From assembly GCA_022614805.1 (NCBI GenBank), contig JAKEHY010000017.1, forward strand, positions 81,758-145,757: a stretch of 64,000 bases of DNA. Reading direction: 5' to 3'. This DNA is from Candidatus Zixiibacteriota bacterium (lineage in GTDB: Bacteria > Zixibacteria > MSB-5A5 > DSPP01). A program made the position numbers and the translations under genes. The notes under the pieces were generated by a model that was given only the letters and a program-made list of their open reading frames with translations, was not told where the DNA came from and searched no databases. Shown here in pieces: positions 28,665 through 37,624 of this stretch; position 1 is the stretch's first letter; each line of letters opens with the position of its first letter.

Positions 28665-29834
28665 TCAAAAATAAGTCGCAATCCCGAACTGCAAGGCCGC
28701 CGAGCGGGTTTCGTTGTTGATGCGGTCGAACTCCCAGTTGTGCAGGTAATCGAGCTTTAGAACCGTCTCCGGCACGGGGCGCAGGTTGACGCCGAAACTA
28801 AACCGTTGCAAATCAGCCCCCTCGATATCGGCATCCAAGTCGACGTAGTCGTAGCGGGTTACAATGGCCAGAACCGATTGCGGGAACATCGGCAAAAAGC
28901 GGTCAAATAGATTGTAAAGCGCTTGGCCGTAAAATCCCCACTGCTTTTCGGCAAAAAGCCCGACCAGCGATGGCGGAATTTCAATCGAAGCCCGAGCTAT
29001 TTCCCCTTGCAGAGTCAATCGTTTGATTTCGTATTCGGCATCAAGGGCCAAAAGGGTGGCCGTGCGGGGCTCGTCCACTTCCTGCGCTTCGACTTTATAG
29101 GTGTTGTACCGGCCGGTGTGAATCGAAAGCCCTAGTTCGCCGCCGAACTCCGGACTGAATGCCAGTCGTCCCGAAAAAGCCGGGCTGCCGTTGTTGTCTT
29201 CTTCAAAAGCTTCGGGACGGCCGTCCGGCAGGGAAGTGCCGTCTCCTGCAAGAACCACGCCGTCCGTCAACCCGTTGACCAGATAGGTCTCGTAAGTAAG
29301 CCGATTCTCTCCGGCTGGATAAAACGAGCCGTAAAATCCCAGACCGGCCTCGGACAGGGTGGCCGGAATGATGCGAGTGGAAACCAAAGGACGGTCCACA
29401 AATTCATTCTTCGGGCTGTCGTGGGCCAGGTTGAACTTGCCGACCGGGGAAAGCAGGATGCCGCCCCGCAGGTTGAATTCCTCCCGGAACTGCAAATCGA
29501 CCAGGGCCATTTCAAGCTTGATTTCCTCTGTGCCGTGTTCGAACTCCAGCTCGGAGGTGAGCTTTATCAAATCAGAAATGGAGGAGAAAAGAAAGATGTT
29601 GAACCGCCGGGCCTCGAAGGAATACCCTTCGTGAATCCCAGCTTCGTAATCCGAGCGTAAAAGCATTTCGGCATAGCCGCCGATGGCCAGCCGCCCGCTC
29701 GGGCGAATGAGATATGGCTTGTCGTAAATCCCGCCTTTGACGAACGGCTTTTGGGCCGTATCCGGTTCACCTTGGGGGAAGCCGAACGAGCAGGAAGTGA
29801 AGGCAATCGCGAAAGTCAGAGCGAGAATTCTCAT
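28665..29834 (-). CDS. Outer-membrane porin-like protein of the cytochrome-Rieske operon
   Basis: 389 residues from the ATG at 29834, chosen because a signal peptide (MRILALTFAIAFTSCSFGFP) begins there and the start overlaps the Rieske stop (TGATG); the longer open frame upstream is a shadow of the Rieske gene. Strand-rich, aromatic, ending in QFGIATYF as BAM substrates do. The segment GGILLSPVGKFNLAHDSP ... VDRPLV ... IIPATLSEAGLG parallels LMPVGPLNEFHEPP ... VERPY ... LIPTTWQENGAG of the porin at 46991-48109, so the two are paralogues of a phosphate-selective-porin-like family. A Cys in the signal region could also make it a lipoprotein, but a barrel is more likely. Confidence 0.82.
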   Translation of the reverse strand: MRILALTFAIAFTSCSFGFPQGEPDTAQKPFVKGGIYDKPYLIRPSGRLAIGGYAEMLLRSDYEAGIHEGYSFEARRFNIFLFSSISDLIKLTSELEFEHGTEEIKLEMALVDLQFREEFNLRGGILLSPVGKFNLAHDSPKNEFVDRPLVSTRIIPATLSEAGLGFYGSFYPAGENRLTYETYLVNGLTDGVVLAGDGTSLPDGRPEAFEEDNNGSPAFSGRLAFSPEFGGELGLSIHTGRYNTYKVEAQEVDEPRTATLLALDAEYEIKRLTLQGEIARASIEIPPSLVGLFAEKQWGFYGQALYNLFDRFLPMFPQSVLAIVTRYDYVDLDADIEGADLQRFSFGVNLRPVPETVLKLDYLHNWEFDRINNETRSAALQFGIATYF

Positions 29835-30277
29835 CACCCTTCCTTCAAGACGATTTCCAGAAATTCCCCCTCTTTTTTCACTGGAAAACGGGCCAAGTTT
29901 GCCGGCGCCGGGCCGCGAGTCACTTTTCCGGTCAAATCGTACTGCGAACCGTGGCAGGGGCACTCGAATTTCGATTTCGTTTTGCGAACTTCGCACCCGG
30001 CGTGGGTGCAGGTAGTGGAAATGGCAAAAATCTCTCCGGAAGAGTGCTGAAAAACAACTATAGGATGGGCAAACCCGAAGGGATAAACTTTGACGTATCC
30101 TTCCGGCTCGGAAAGCTTGGGCAGTTCCGCAAGCCAAAGCCGGACCCGGTTCTCCTTGGCGGAAACCCGCAGCGTTTGCGAACGAACGGCGCATCCTTCG
30201 AGCAGAGCGGCAACGGGAACAAAACTGGCGGCCGCCACAGCCGTTGCGGCGCTCTGCAAAAACTCCTTGCGGGTCAT
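29834..30277 (-). CDS. Rieske [2Fe-2S] protein with Tat-like signal
   Basis: 147 residues from the ATG at 30277, which overlaps the stop of the cytochrome gene (ATGA). The N-terminus MTRKEFLQSAATAVAAASF resembles a Tat signal with an Arg-Lys pair, followed by a Cys (LLEGC) that could be lipidated. The Rieske box is complete: CTHAGC and CPCHGSQYDLTGKVTRGPA, providing two Cys and two His ligands. No cytochrome b gene is present, so this is not a standard bc1 complex. It probably passes electrons with the adjacent di-heme cytochrome. Confidence 0.9.
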   Translation of the reverse strand: MTRKEFLQSAATAVAAASFVPVAALLEGCAVRSQTLRVSAKENRVRLWLAELPKLSEPEGYVKVYPFGFAHPIVVFQHSSGEIFAISTTCTHAGCEVRKTKSKFECPCHGSQYDLTGKVTRGPAPANLARFPVKKEGEFLEIVLKEG

Positions 30278-31539
30278 CACAGCGATTTCAAAAATTTCAA
30301 AAGCGCTTCCTGGTCGGCGGGAGAAAGCTGAAAGAAAAGCCTCCGGCTGGAATCCGCCTCCCCTTTGTGAAATTGGATTACTTCCCGCAAATCGGACGTG
30401 CGCCCGTCGTGCAGGAAAAAGGGCTTTCCTCCCAAAACGGTTTCGATGATGCCGAGCCCCCACAAGGGGGTGGTGCGCCACTCCGTGCCGGAGGCTTCTC
30501 CTTCGACGAAGTTATCCGCCAAATCCGGTCCCATATCGTGCAAAAGCAGGTCGGAATAGAGATTGGCGGTTTTGTTGCTCAAGGCGGCAATTGGGTGCGG
30601 CCCGGTGTTCAACGCGGGGACGTGGCAGCGGGCGCAGAGAATGGCGGAAAAAAGTGAATCCCCCCGTTTTACTTGTGGGTCACCAATATTCCGGCGTAAG
30701 GGCGGCCGCAAGGTTTGCAGGTAGAAAACGACATCGTTGACCGTTCCCGCCGAAAGCTCCGGGTCCGGCACCGGGTCGCCGCCCGCCCCGCCCACCAGAG
30801 GATTGAAATTTTCTACCGGCCGGAAATCGGTAGTGATGCCGATATCCTGATGATAGGCATTAACTGTCTGTTGCAACAGGCTGATGGCACCAGCCTTGCG
30901 CCCGAAGCGCCCCAGATATTTGCCGCCGTACGGTCCCGAAGGCAGGTTCAAAAACTCCGGCGGGTCGATAAATTGAGGCCGCCCGGAAATGCCGTTGCTA
31001 TCAGCATCCAAAGAATCAACGTTTGCCAAAATCGTGGCATCCGTAATCGCTTCGATAAGCCCTAATCCCACCACCAAAGGCCCACCCCGTTCAGAAATGG
31101 CGTTGGCCTCTGCGGGAATAACTTCTGCCGGATAGCCGGGCATACTGCGCTCCTGCAGCTGCGGACCGCCGTATTGTTCCAGATTGTCGAACGGGACACC
31201 AACCGAATTTCTGCCGAACCGTTTCAAATTGACGGAGGGATGCCCGCGCCCATCCCCTACGTGGCAGCGCTCGCAAGCGGTGTTGTTGAAGAGCGGCCCC
31301 AACCCCGTTTCGAAAGTGAATACCTCGCTGAACGCTTCGTCCCCCCGGGCAAAAATCCCCAGCTGTTCCGGCGTCAGGCCGTCAATGGGGGCATCCAAGC
31401 TTTCCTCCGGCTGGGGGGCCTCGGTCAAAAGCTTCTGGCACCCCGAAAGCCCGCCCAAAAGGGTGGCGACCGCGCAAAACACAACAAACGCCAAAAGTAA
31501 GCTCGATCCCAACGAAGTTTTTCTCAAAAAAGCGGCCAT
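30277..31539 (-). CDS. Di-heme c-type cytochrome, DUF1111/DHOR family lipoprotein
   Basis: 420 residues from the ATG at 31539 (a GTG lies immediately upstream). The lipobox-like GGLSGC near residue 35 suggests an exported lipoprotein. Two heme motifs are seen: CERCH (Cys89-His93) and CARCH (Cys302-His306). Between them RGGPLVVGLGLIEAI, FGRKAGAISLLQQT and the final FFLHDGRTSDLREVI match the di-heme oxidoreductase (DUF1111, putative thiol oxidoreductase) family. Members often sit near imelysin-type iron genes. Here it leads an operon with a Rieske protein and a porin, with a palindromic operator just upstream. Confidence 0.9.
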   Translation of the reverse strand: MAAFLRKTSLGSSLLLAFVVFCAVATLLGGLSGCQKLLTEAPQPEESLDAPIDGLTPEQLGIFARGDEAFSEVFTFETGLGPLFNNTACERCHVGDGRGHPSVNLKRFGRNSVGVPFDNLEQYGGPQLQERSMPGYPAEVIPAEANAISERGGPLVVGLGLIEAITDATILANVDSLDADSNGISGRPQFIDPPEFLNLPSGPYGGKYLGRFGRKAGAISLLQQTVNAYHQDIGITTDFRPVENFNPLVGGAGGDPVPDPELSAGTVNDVVFYLQTLRPPLRRNIGDPQVKRGDSLFSAILCARCHVPALNTGPHPIAALSNKTANLYSDLLLHDMGPDLADNFVEGEASGTEWRTTPLWGLGIIETVLGGKPFFLHDGRTSDLREVIQFHKGEADSSRRLFFQLSPADQEALLKFLKSL

Positions 31540-31548
31540 CACTCCTTC

Positions 31549-31563
31549 TTTAGTTTAACTAAA
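31549..31563. promoter_or_regulatory. Palindromic operator TTTAGTT-T-AACTAAA
   Basis: Perfect 7-bp arms around one base, directly upstream of the ribosome site of the cytochrome gene and just downstream of the predicted transcription start. Its TTTAG...CTAAA arms resemble DtxR/MntR-type metal-repressor sites, but identity is not proven. Confidence 0.55.
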
Positions 31564-31575
31564 CTTAACTCGAAT

Positions 31576-31604
31576 AATTAATCTATGTTAATTGAACTTG
31601 TCAA
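31576..31604 (-). promoter_or_regulatory. Promoter of the cytochrome-Rieske-porin operon
   Basis: On the minus strand a perfect TTGACA (31604-31599) is followed after 17 bp by TTAATT (31581-31576). The start would fall near 31569, placing the palindrome at 31549-31563 where a repressor would block initiation. Confidence 0.5.
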
Positions 31605-31606
31605 GC

Positions 31607-31688
31607 CCAAAAAAAGCTCCCCCGGGGACTGGCACGCTTTCGGCCTTGCGGCCGAATCGACGCCTCCTTCGAAGGTCCGCCGGGGGAG
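31607..31688 (-). terminator. Terminator-like long hairpin after metK-ahcY
   Basis: On the minus strand CTCCCCCGG (31688-31680) pairs with CCGGGGGAG (31625-31617), followed by seven T. The interior folds further (TCCTTCGAAGGA, and CGGCC/GGCCG at 31641-31654). It lies about 180 bp after ahcY and immediately before the next promoter. Confidence 0.6.
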
Positions 31689-31777
31689 TCTTACAAAAAT
31701 CGGATGGGCTGCAATAAACTTTAGATTTTCAAACGGTATTCAACCCCTGCGGGAAGAAAAAAGTTCCGGTTTGTCAA

Positions 31778-31814
31778 TGTCAAAAAGCTGACAGCAAGTG
31801 TCAACTTTTTGACA
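31778..31814. promoter_or_regulatory. Tandem TGTCA-N6-TGACA palindromes
   Basis: Two 16-bp sites, TGTCAAAAAGCTGACA (31778-31793) and TGTCAACTTTTTGACA (31799-31814), are spaced 21 bp centre to centre, two helical turns. The two copies are also reverse complements of each other with one mismatch, so the unit could alternatively form one long hairpin. No T tract follows, which argues against a terminator. It lies between ahcY and the cytochrome operon. Confidence 0.55.
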
Positions 31815-31867
31815 CTCCGTATAGAACAGGGAGCGGTGGCCGGGATTTAGGGATGGGTAAAGAAAAA

Positions 31868-33130
31868 CTACGTACCCAGTTCCCAAGAGGCCAAATACTT
31901 TTTCTGCTCGGGGGTCAATTCGTCTATCCGCAGACCCATCGACTTAAGCTTCAGCCGGGCAATCTCCCGGTCAATCGCCTCCGGAACGGGATATACCTGC
32001 TTTTCGAGGTTCCCGCCGGAGGTAACCAGATACTCCACTCCCAGAGCCTGGTTGGCAAAGGACATATCCATCACCATTGCGGGATGCCCTTCGGCGGCGG
32101 CCAAATTGATGAGCCGCCCTTCACCAAGCAAGTGGATTTTTTTCCCACGCGGGAGGGTGAATTCCTCCACGAAGGGGCGCACCTCCCGCCTTTTTTTTGC
32201 CAGCTTTTGCAAAGCGGGCAGGTCGATTTCGGCGTTGAAGTGCCCGGAGTTGGCCAAAATCGCCCCATCCTTCATCGACAGGTAATGTTCCCGCCGCAAA
32301 ACGTTCAAATTTCCGGTGACGGTCACGAAAACGTCGCCGATTTTAGCCCCCTCCCGGGAGGAAACCACCTCGTATCCTTCCATCGCCGCCTCGAGGGCCC
32401 GCAGCGGGTCCACCTCGCAGACGTAAACAACCGCCCCCATTCCCCGGAAGCGCATCGCCACCCCCCGCCCGCAAAAGCCGTAACCAAAAACCACCACTTT
32501 TGAGCCAGCTACCAGGTGGTTGGTGGCCCGCAGCACTCCGTCCACGGTCGATTGCCCGGTGCCGTAGCGGTTGTCAAAAAGATGCTTGGTTTTGGAGTCG
32601 TTGACCGAAATGACCGGGAATAACAGAACCCCCTTCTCCTCCATTTGACGCAGGCGCATAACGCCGGTGGTCGTCTCCTCCGTCCCGCCGATTACCCGGG
32701 CGGCATCCTTTTTACGCGAGGAATGCAAAAGCGAGACCAAATCGGCCCCGTCATCCATCGTCACCAAGGGCTTGATATCCAGGGCCGCTTCGATATGGTC
32801 GTAGTACCTTTTCTTATTCTCCCCTTTGATGGCAAAAGTCGGGATGCTGGAGTCGAAAACCAAGGAGGCCGCCACGTCATCCTGGGTGGAAAGGGGATTG
32901 GAGGCGCACAGGCGCACCTGTGCGCCGCCCGCTTTCAAGGCCAGCATCAAATTGGCCGTTTCCGTGGTGACGTGAAGGCAGGCGGCGATGCGCACTCCCG
33001 CTAAGGGTCTTTCCTTGGCGAAGCGTTTTTGAATGCCGGCCAAAACCGGCATATGGCGGGCCGCCCAATCGATGCGCTTCCGGCCCAAGGCGGCCAGTTT
33101 TTTATCTTTTACGTCATATTCTTTTGCCAT
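31868..33130 (-). CDS. ahcY: Adenosylhomocysteinase
   Basis: 420-residue S-adenosylhomocysteine hydrolase, splitting SAH to homocysteine and adenosine with a bound [21 protein letters not shown] is the NAD-binding Rossmann loop; [29 protein letters not shown] and [10 protein letters not shown] are family signatures. The chain has the shorter form lacking the insertion of about 40 residues found in eukaryotic and many proteobacterial enzymes. It lies 25 bp downstream of metK, completing synthesis and recycling of the methyl donor. Confidence 0.97.
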   Translation of the reverse strand: MAKEYDVKDKKLAALGRKRIDWAARHMPVLAGIQKRFAKERPLAGVRIAACLHVTTETANLMLALKAGGAQVRLCASNPLSTQDDVAASLVFDSSIPTFAIKGENKKRYYDHIEAALDIKPLVTMDDGADLVSLLHSSRKKDAARVIGGTEETTTGVMRLRQMEEKGVLLFPVISVNDSKTKHLFDNRYGTGQSTVDGVLRATNHLVAGSKVVVFGYGFCGRGVAMRFRGMGAVVYVCEVDPLRALEAAMEGYEVVSSREGAKIGDVFVTVTGNLNVLRREHYLSMKDGAILANSGHFNAEIDLPALQKLAKKRREVRPFVEEFTLPRGKKIHLLGEGRLINLAAAEGHPAMVMDMSFANQALGVEYLVTSGGNLEKQVYPVPEAIDREIARLKLKSMGLRIDELTPEQKKYLASWELGT

Positions 33131-33155
33131 TTATTCCCCGAAATAGCTGCCAAAA

Positions 33156-34328
33156 TTATGCCAGCCGGGCCAGCTCGGCGGCCCGGTTCGTTTTTTCCCA
33201 GGTAAATTCCGGCTCGTCCCGGCCGAAATGGCCGTAGGCGGCCGTTTTCAGATAAATCGGCCGCAGGAGCTTAAGATAATCGATAATCCCTCTCGGCGTA
33301 AGCGGGAAGAGCTTGCGCACCAGCTGGGTCAAGCGGGAATCTGGCACCCGCCCGGTTCCGTTGGTCTCAATCATCACGGAAACCGGTTCGGCCACGCCAA
33401 TGGCATAGGCCAGCTGCACTGTGCATTCTTCCGCCAGGCCGGAAGCGACGATGTTTTTGGCGATGTGCCGGGCCTGGTAGCAGGCGGAGCGGTCCACTTT
33501 CGTCGGGTCCTTGCCGGAAAAGGCGCCCCCTCCGTGCGCCGCCCAGCCGCCGTAGGTGTCCACGATAAGTTTCCGCCCCGTCATTCCCGTGTCCGACTGC
33601 GGCCCCCCCACCACAAACTTGCCGGTGGGGTTGACCAGATAGCGCGTTTTCGCATCGAGGTATCGCTTTGGAATGACCGCCAAAGCCACTTTCTCCACGA
33701 TTTCATCCACGGCACGGGCGGTGATTTTTTTCCCCGTCCGGTCTAAAATCTCGTCTGTATGCTGAGAGGAAACTACGACGGTATCGACCCGATACGGCGC
33801 TCCGTCACGATACTCGACGGTGACCTGTGATTTGCCATCCGGCCCCAGATAGGGCAAAATTTTCTTCTTGCGGACAACCGAAAGCCGGCGCGCCAATTCG
33901 TGCGCAAGCTGGATGGGTAAAGGCATCAACTCCCGGGTATCCCGGCAGGCGTAGCCGATCATCATCCCCTGGTCGCCCGCGCCGCCGACCGAGACCCCCT
34001 GCGCGATATCCGGCGACTGCCGCCCGATAGCATTCAGGATGGCGCAGGTTTCGTAGTTGAAGCCGTACTTGGAATGGGTGTAGCCGATGTCCCGAATCAG
34101 ATTCCGCACCAACCCGGGAATATCGACGTAGGTGTGGGTGGTGATTTCCCCGCCGACGATGACCAGACCGACGGAGATAAACGTCTCGCAGGCCACACGC
34201 GCCCGCTTGTCCCGCTTTAAAACTTCGTCCAAAACCGCGTCCGAAATCTGGTCGCAAACCTTGTCCGGGTGCCCTTCCGTGACCGATTCCGAAGTGAAAA
34301 AGAAATTTTTACCGTTTTCCCTGCGCAT
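33156..34328 (-). CDS. metK: S-adenosylmethionine synthetase
   Basis: 390-residue enzyme making SAM from methionine and [37 protein letters not shown] and [16 protein letters not shown] are the classical motifs holding the ATP triphosphate. The ATG has an AAGGAG site. It is first in an operon with ahcY. Confidence 0.97.
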   Translation of the reverse strand: MRRENGKNFFFTSESVTEGHPDKVCDQISDAVLDEVLKRDKRARVACETFISVGLVIVGGEITTHTYVDIPGLVRNLIRDIGYTHSKYGFNYETCAILNAIGRQSPDIAQGVSVGGAGDQGMMIGYACRDTRELMPLPIQLAHELARRLSVVRKKKILPYLGPDGKSQVTVEYRDGAPYRVDTVVVSSQHTDEILDRTGKKITARAVDEIVEKVALAVIPKRYLDAKTRYLVNPTGKFVVGGPQSDTGMTGRKLIVDTYGGWAAHGGGAFSGKDPTKVDRSACYQARHIAKNIVASGLAEECTVQLAYAIGVAEPVSVMIETNGTGRVPDSRLTQLVRKLFPLTPRGIIDYLKLLRPIYLKTAAYGHFGRDEPEFTWEKTNRAAELARLA

Positions 34329-34362
34329 TAAGCTCCTTCAATAATCCCGATACGAATGGGCT

Positions 34363-34390
34363 AACTTATCGAAAAGAAAATTTTTGTCAA
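34363..34390 (-). promoter_or_regulatory. Promoter of metK-ahcY
   Basis: On the minus strand TTGACA (34390-34385) is followed after 16 bp by TAAGTT (34368-34363), about 35 bp upstream of the metK ATG. No SAM riboswitch fits in this short leader. Confidence 0.45.
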
Positions 34391-34402
34391 GGAAAGTGAC
34401 AT

Positions 34403-34434
34403 AAAAAAGCCGCCCTCTTTCGAGAGCGGCTTTT
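34403..34434 (-). terminator. Rho-independent terminator of the BNR-repeat protein gene
   Basis: On the minus strand AAAAGCCGCTCTC pairs with GAGGGCGGCTTTTTT around a short loop, 20 bp after the stop codon at 34453. Confidence 0.85.
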
Positions 34435-34452
34435 GTTGAATGGCAGAAAGGG

Positions 34453-36558
34453 TTACTTCACAAACATCATCCTCTTGGTCGCAACCGATGCCGGCGTTGT
34501 CAATTTGTAGAAGTAGATGCCGGAAGAAACGCCGTTGCCCGAAGCATCGGTCCCGTCCCAAACCACCCGATGGTCTCCCGCCGCCTGCTCGTGGTTCACC
34601 AAGGTTTTCACTTCCTGACCTAACAGGTTATAGACCTTCAACTCCACCGGCACCGCTTCCGGCAGGGCGTAGTCGATTTGAGTCGAAGGGTTGAAGGGGT
34701 TCGGGAAGTTCTGGCCCAAAACAAAGTTTTTGGGCACACTGGCGACGACCTTGGGGGCACCTTCGATTATGGTGATATCCACCGAGCCGTAGGCCCCGCT
34801 CGGCACCGGCCGCAAATCCGTTATGTCCGGGTTTGGATTGATGTCGACCTGGTCGCGCCCATCATGCCAAGTGGCATAGACGCGCACGGTGTTGGGTCCA
34901 ATCTCCCGGCTGGTGGCGTCGATGTAGTCGCCATAGTTGGGCCGAATGTTGGAAACGGTGCGCGACCAGTTGGAGGTAAAGTTGGTAATCCGCACCGGGG
35001 CTCCGAAGCTCGCCCCACCGTCGATGGAAATGGCCACATAGGTATCCACCAGCGTGCTCCGGGTGGAAAAGCGCGTCCCCCCATCTATTCCCCGAACGGT
35101 CTCGAAGTTATTCGGATCGGGTGTAAGGTTAGCTTCGACGTCTTCCTGGTAAACCACGCTCACTACTCCTCCATCGGTGGTGCTCACGACCGGCCAGAAC
35201 TGGACTTTGCCATCGCCGATGGCGCCATTCACATTGACGGGCGCGCTCCAGGTGTTCCCCCCGTCATCCGAGTATTTGATGAACGCATCCGCATCGGCCA
35301 CTGCGGAAGGAAACAGCGGGCCGCCTGGGGGATTGGGGTCGAGAAGAACCGTACCCGGCAGGTCTGGGTTGCTGCCCGCATCGTGGTAGGCGACGTAAAT
35401 CCGGCCTTTATAAGGCCCGGTGTGGGCCACAGCAATGCGCGGAAAGTCGTTGTACCGGGAACGGTTGTAGCCGGCCGGAGGTTTCTGGGCGGCAGGGATG
35501 ATTGAAGCGACATCGACTTGCGTCCCAAAAGTGGCACCTTTGTTGGTAGAACGGGCAAACTGTATCTTAGCCGGGTTGGGAAAGTTGAATCGACCCCGTT
35601 CCCAGACCACGTACACATCCCCGTTCGTGCCGACCGCCGGCATAGAGCCCTGCACGCCATCTGCACCAACTCCCTGCACCAAAGTCGCGCCGCTGAAGGT
35701 GGCTCCCCCATCAAGGGAACTGAAAGCCACAATACCCCCTATAGAGCTGCCACCGACGTCAAAATTGGTGGCTGTAACGTATACTTCCTGCACGTTGCCG
35801 TTCGGATTTACGGTAATGGCCTCTTTGTCCAGGCCGAACGTGCCCACGGCCGAAGGAGAAGGAATTAAACTCGGCGTGGCCCAAGAAAGAGCACCGCCGG
35901 AAACCGTACCCCGGTGAACCGTGAGCCCGGCTACGCTACGTCCATTGCCTGGGCCGTTGCCTGGTACGTTGGCGCGCACGCCCAAGTTGGCGTACAGGAA
36001 GGTTCCGTTCCCCAGATTATCCCGCAACAGGGCCAGCCAAGGATCGCCGGAAGTGCTAATAATGGTAGGGGGAGAAGTGGGAATAGTAGTTGTAGGGAGC
36101 CCTCCCCCGTCCACAAAGCTGGCACCGGAATTGGAGGAAAAAGCCCAGCCGGAAAGACCAGCGAGGGCGAATTGGGGCAAAAAGCCATCGGCATCGTTCC
36201 AGCCGATGACGATGTTCTCGCCGGGCAATCCGTCATCCCCATCCACGGCAATGCTCATTTCGCTTCGGCCTATCAGACCAGCGGGGGAAATGCTCTGGGG
36301 AGCGCTGACGATTTGGTTGGGTCCGACCGTGGTTTCAAATACATCGTCCCTCCCGGGCACTGGCGGGCGCAGATAGTTGACTCCGACCGCAGTGGCCGAA
36401 GCCGGAGCAGCTCCCTCTTCCGATCCTATGTCATAGCCGTCCAGAATGGCAGTGGGAGCAAGCGGTTCTTCCACGTCGGTCGCCAAGCCGACCACCCACC
36501 ATCCGGCCAGGAAACCGAAGCTAAACCCTAAAACAATCCAAAACTTGCGAAAGCTCAT
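34453..36558 (-). CDS. Secreted sialidase-like (Asp-box) protein with type IX-style sorting domain
   Basis: 701 residues. An N-terminal hydrophobic export signal (about residues 5-26) precedes a long beta-rich region carrying Asp-box motifs (SLDGGATF, STNKGATF, SDDGGNTW, SIDGGASF), as in beta-propellers of sialidases and BNR-repeat proteins. The last 85 residues are a sorting domain: FVLGQNFPNPFNPSTQIDYA, LKVYNLLGQEVKTLV, SGIYFYKL. In FCB bacteria such domains direct type IX secretion or surface attachment. Catalytic residues of true sialidases are not evident, so binding or structural roles are equally possible. The ATG has an AAGGAGGG site behind a long leader. Confidence 0.88.
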   Translation of the reverse strand: MSFRKFWIVLGFSFGFLAGWWVVGLATDVEEPLAPTAILDGYDIGSEEGAAPASATAVGVNYLRPPVPGRDDVFETTVGPNQIVSAPQSISPAGLIGRSEMSIAVDGDDGLPGENIVIGWNDADGFLPQFALAGLSGWAFSSNSGASFVDGGGLPTTTIPTSPPTIISTSGDPWLALLRDNLGNGTFLYANLGVRANVPGNGPGNGRSVAGLTVHRGTVSGGALSWATPSLIPSPSAVGTFGLDKEAITVNPNGNVQEVYVTATNFDVGGSSIGGIVAFSSLDGGATFSGATLVQGVGADGVQGSMPAVGTNGDVYVVWERGRFNFPNPAKIQFARSTNKGATFGTQVDVASIIPAAQKPPAGYNRSRYNDFPRIAVAHTGPYKGRIYVAYHDAGSNPDLPGTVLLDPNPPGGPLFPSAVADADAFIKYSDDGGNTWSAPVNVNGAIGDGKVQFWPVVSTTDGGVVSVVYQEDVEANLTPDPNNFETVRGIDGGTRFSTRSTLVDTYVAISIDGGASFGAPVRITNFTSNWSRTVSNIRPNYGDYIDATSREIGPNTVRVYATWHDGRDQVDINPNPDITDLRPVPSGAYGSVDITIIEGAPKVVASVPKNFVLGQNFPNPFNPSTQIDYALPEAVPVELKVYNLLGQEVKTLVNHEQAAGDHRVVWDGTDASGNGVSSGIYFYKLTTPASVATKRMMFVK

Positions 36559-36864
36559 AAACCCTCCTTAAAGGAGAAGAAGTTTTTTGTTATACGACTC
36601 CAGTCTTGAAAGACCTCCTCGTTCTTTCAATTAAGGACAAGCCTTTTTGCGGGCCACCTCCTTTGCTCACCGGTTCAAAAAGTACTGAAAAAGGTACCTT
36701 TCACCCTAATCGGGCGAGCGCAACCGAAAGTTAAACCTTCGACTTTCGGTGTCGCCAAAAGCTGACGGCTGCTACTAAAACTGTTAAACTGGGAGTAAGG
36801 ATAAACCCCGCCCCCGCTTCTTGTCAAGTCCCTTTTTAAGCCTGGGGAATCGGTTTCCTCTAAC
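36559..36864 (-). promoter_or_regulatory. Long leader with nested hairpin upstream of the surface protein gene
   Basis: No gene is present. On the minus strand TTGACA lies near 36827-36822 with TATCCT about 18 bp downstream, so the transcript would have a leader of some 230 bases. It contains an 8-bp stem CCGAAAGT/ACTTTCGG (36724-36731 with 36742-36749) inside an outer GGCGA/TCGCC stem (36713-36717 with 36752-36756), then an AAGGAGGG ribosome site. It does not match the c-di-GMP, cobalamin or SAM riboswitch cores I know. Confidence 0.4.
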
Positions 36865-37608
36865 TTAGGTTCGCAAAACCTCTTTTTCAAAAACCATCTT
36901 GGCCAGCAGGCGGCTTTCATCCACGGGTGTTTTCACGCATAGCCGATATCCCCAAAAGATAAGTAAAATGCCAACAAACTCGGTCACGTAGAGCACCTCG
37001 GTGTGCCCCATCCGGGAAAAACTGCCGCCGATGCCGGGCAAAATCGCCCCTACGGCGATGAAGAGGTTGCCGTAAAAGCGATGCCGGGTTCGGGGATTTT
37101 TGCTGTAGCGGTAGGCGGACAAAAAGGCGCCGCCGATGAGGAAAATTACCGCGTAGGTGTTAATAAATGGGCTCAAAAACCGCACCCAGGTCCAGCTCCC
37201 GTCCGGAGAGCCCAGAACCCGGCCGGAAAGAATTTTTGCGCCAAAAGGATATTCCTTAAGCGGCGCCAGAAGAACGGATGCGGCGGCAAAAATCAAAAAC
37301 GGAACAAGGATGGAGGATAGGGTGTTTGCCGTTTTCCGCTTGAAGAGCAGATAAACCGTCCCTTGCGCCAGAGGCACCCCGCCCAAAAGCGCCCCGGAGA
37401 TGTACCACATCCGAAACAAAATCGGATTCCAACCGAAGAGTGTGACCAAACTTTCAAAAAGCGTTCCCAGACCGTAGATGGCGACGCCGAAGCCCCACCA
37501 CAAAAGATGCGGCCCGCTTTTACTTTCTCGATAATGCTCGAAAATTCGGTGCGAAAAAAAAGCCGAAAAAAGGGTGGTCAAAATCGGCAGGTGCAAAACA
37601 AAATCCAT
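36865..37608 (-). CDS. Seven-helix integral membrane protein, unknown function
   Basis: 247 residues from the ATG at 37608, which has an AGAGG site eight bases upstream; a GTG at 37614 is an alternative. About seven membrane helices are visible, with short loops and a charged C-terminus. I recognise no family. It lies 16 bp downstream of the TonB-dependent receptor and is likely co-transcribed, so a role in the same uptake or sensing process is plausible but unproven. Confidence 0.65.
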   Translation of the reverse strand: MDFVLHLPILTTLFSAFFSHRIFEHYRESKSGPHLLWWGFGVAIYGLGTLFESLVTLFGWNPILFRMWYISGALLGGVPLAQGTVYLLFKRKTANTLSSILVPFLIFAAASVLLAPLKEYPFGAKILSGRVLGSPDGSWTWVRFLSPFINTYAVIFLIGGAFLSAYRYSKNPRTRHRFYGNLFIAVGAILPGIGGSFSRMGHTEVLYVTEFVGILLIFWGYRLCVKTPVDESRLLAKMVFEKEVLRT

Positions 37609-37624
37609 CAACACAGCCTCTTCC

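Noticed and set aside
28276..28674. Short plus- and minus-strand ORFs in the gap before the kinase operon
   Set aside because: They overlap each other in several frames, show no domain, signal or ribosome site, and the DNA is dominated by inverted repeats.
36661..36830. c-di-GMP, cobalamin or SAM riboswitch before the surface protein
   Set aside because: The conserved core sequences of these classes are not present; only generic hairpins are seen.
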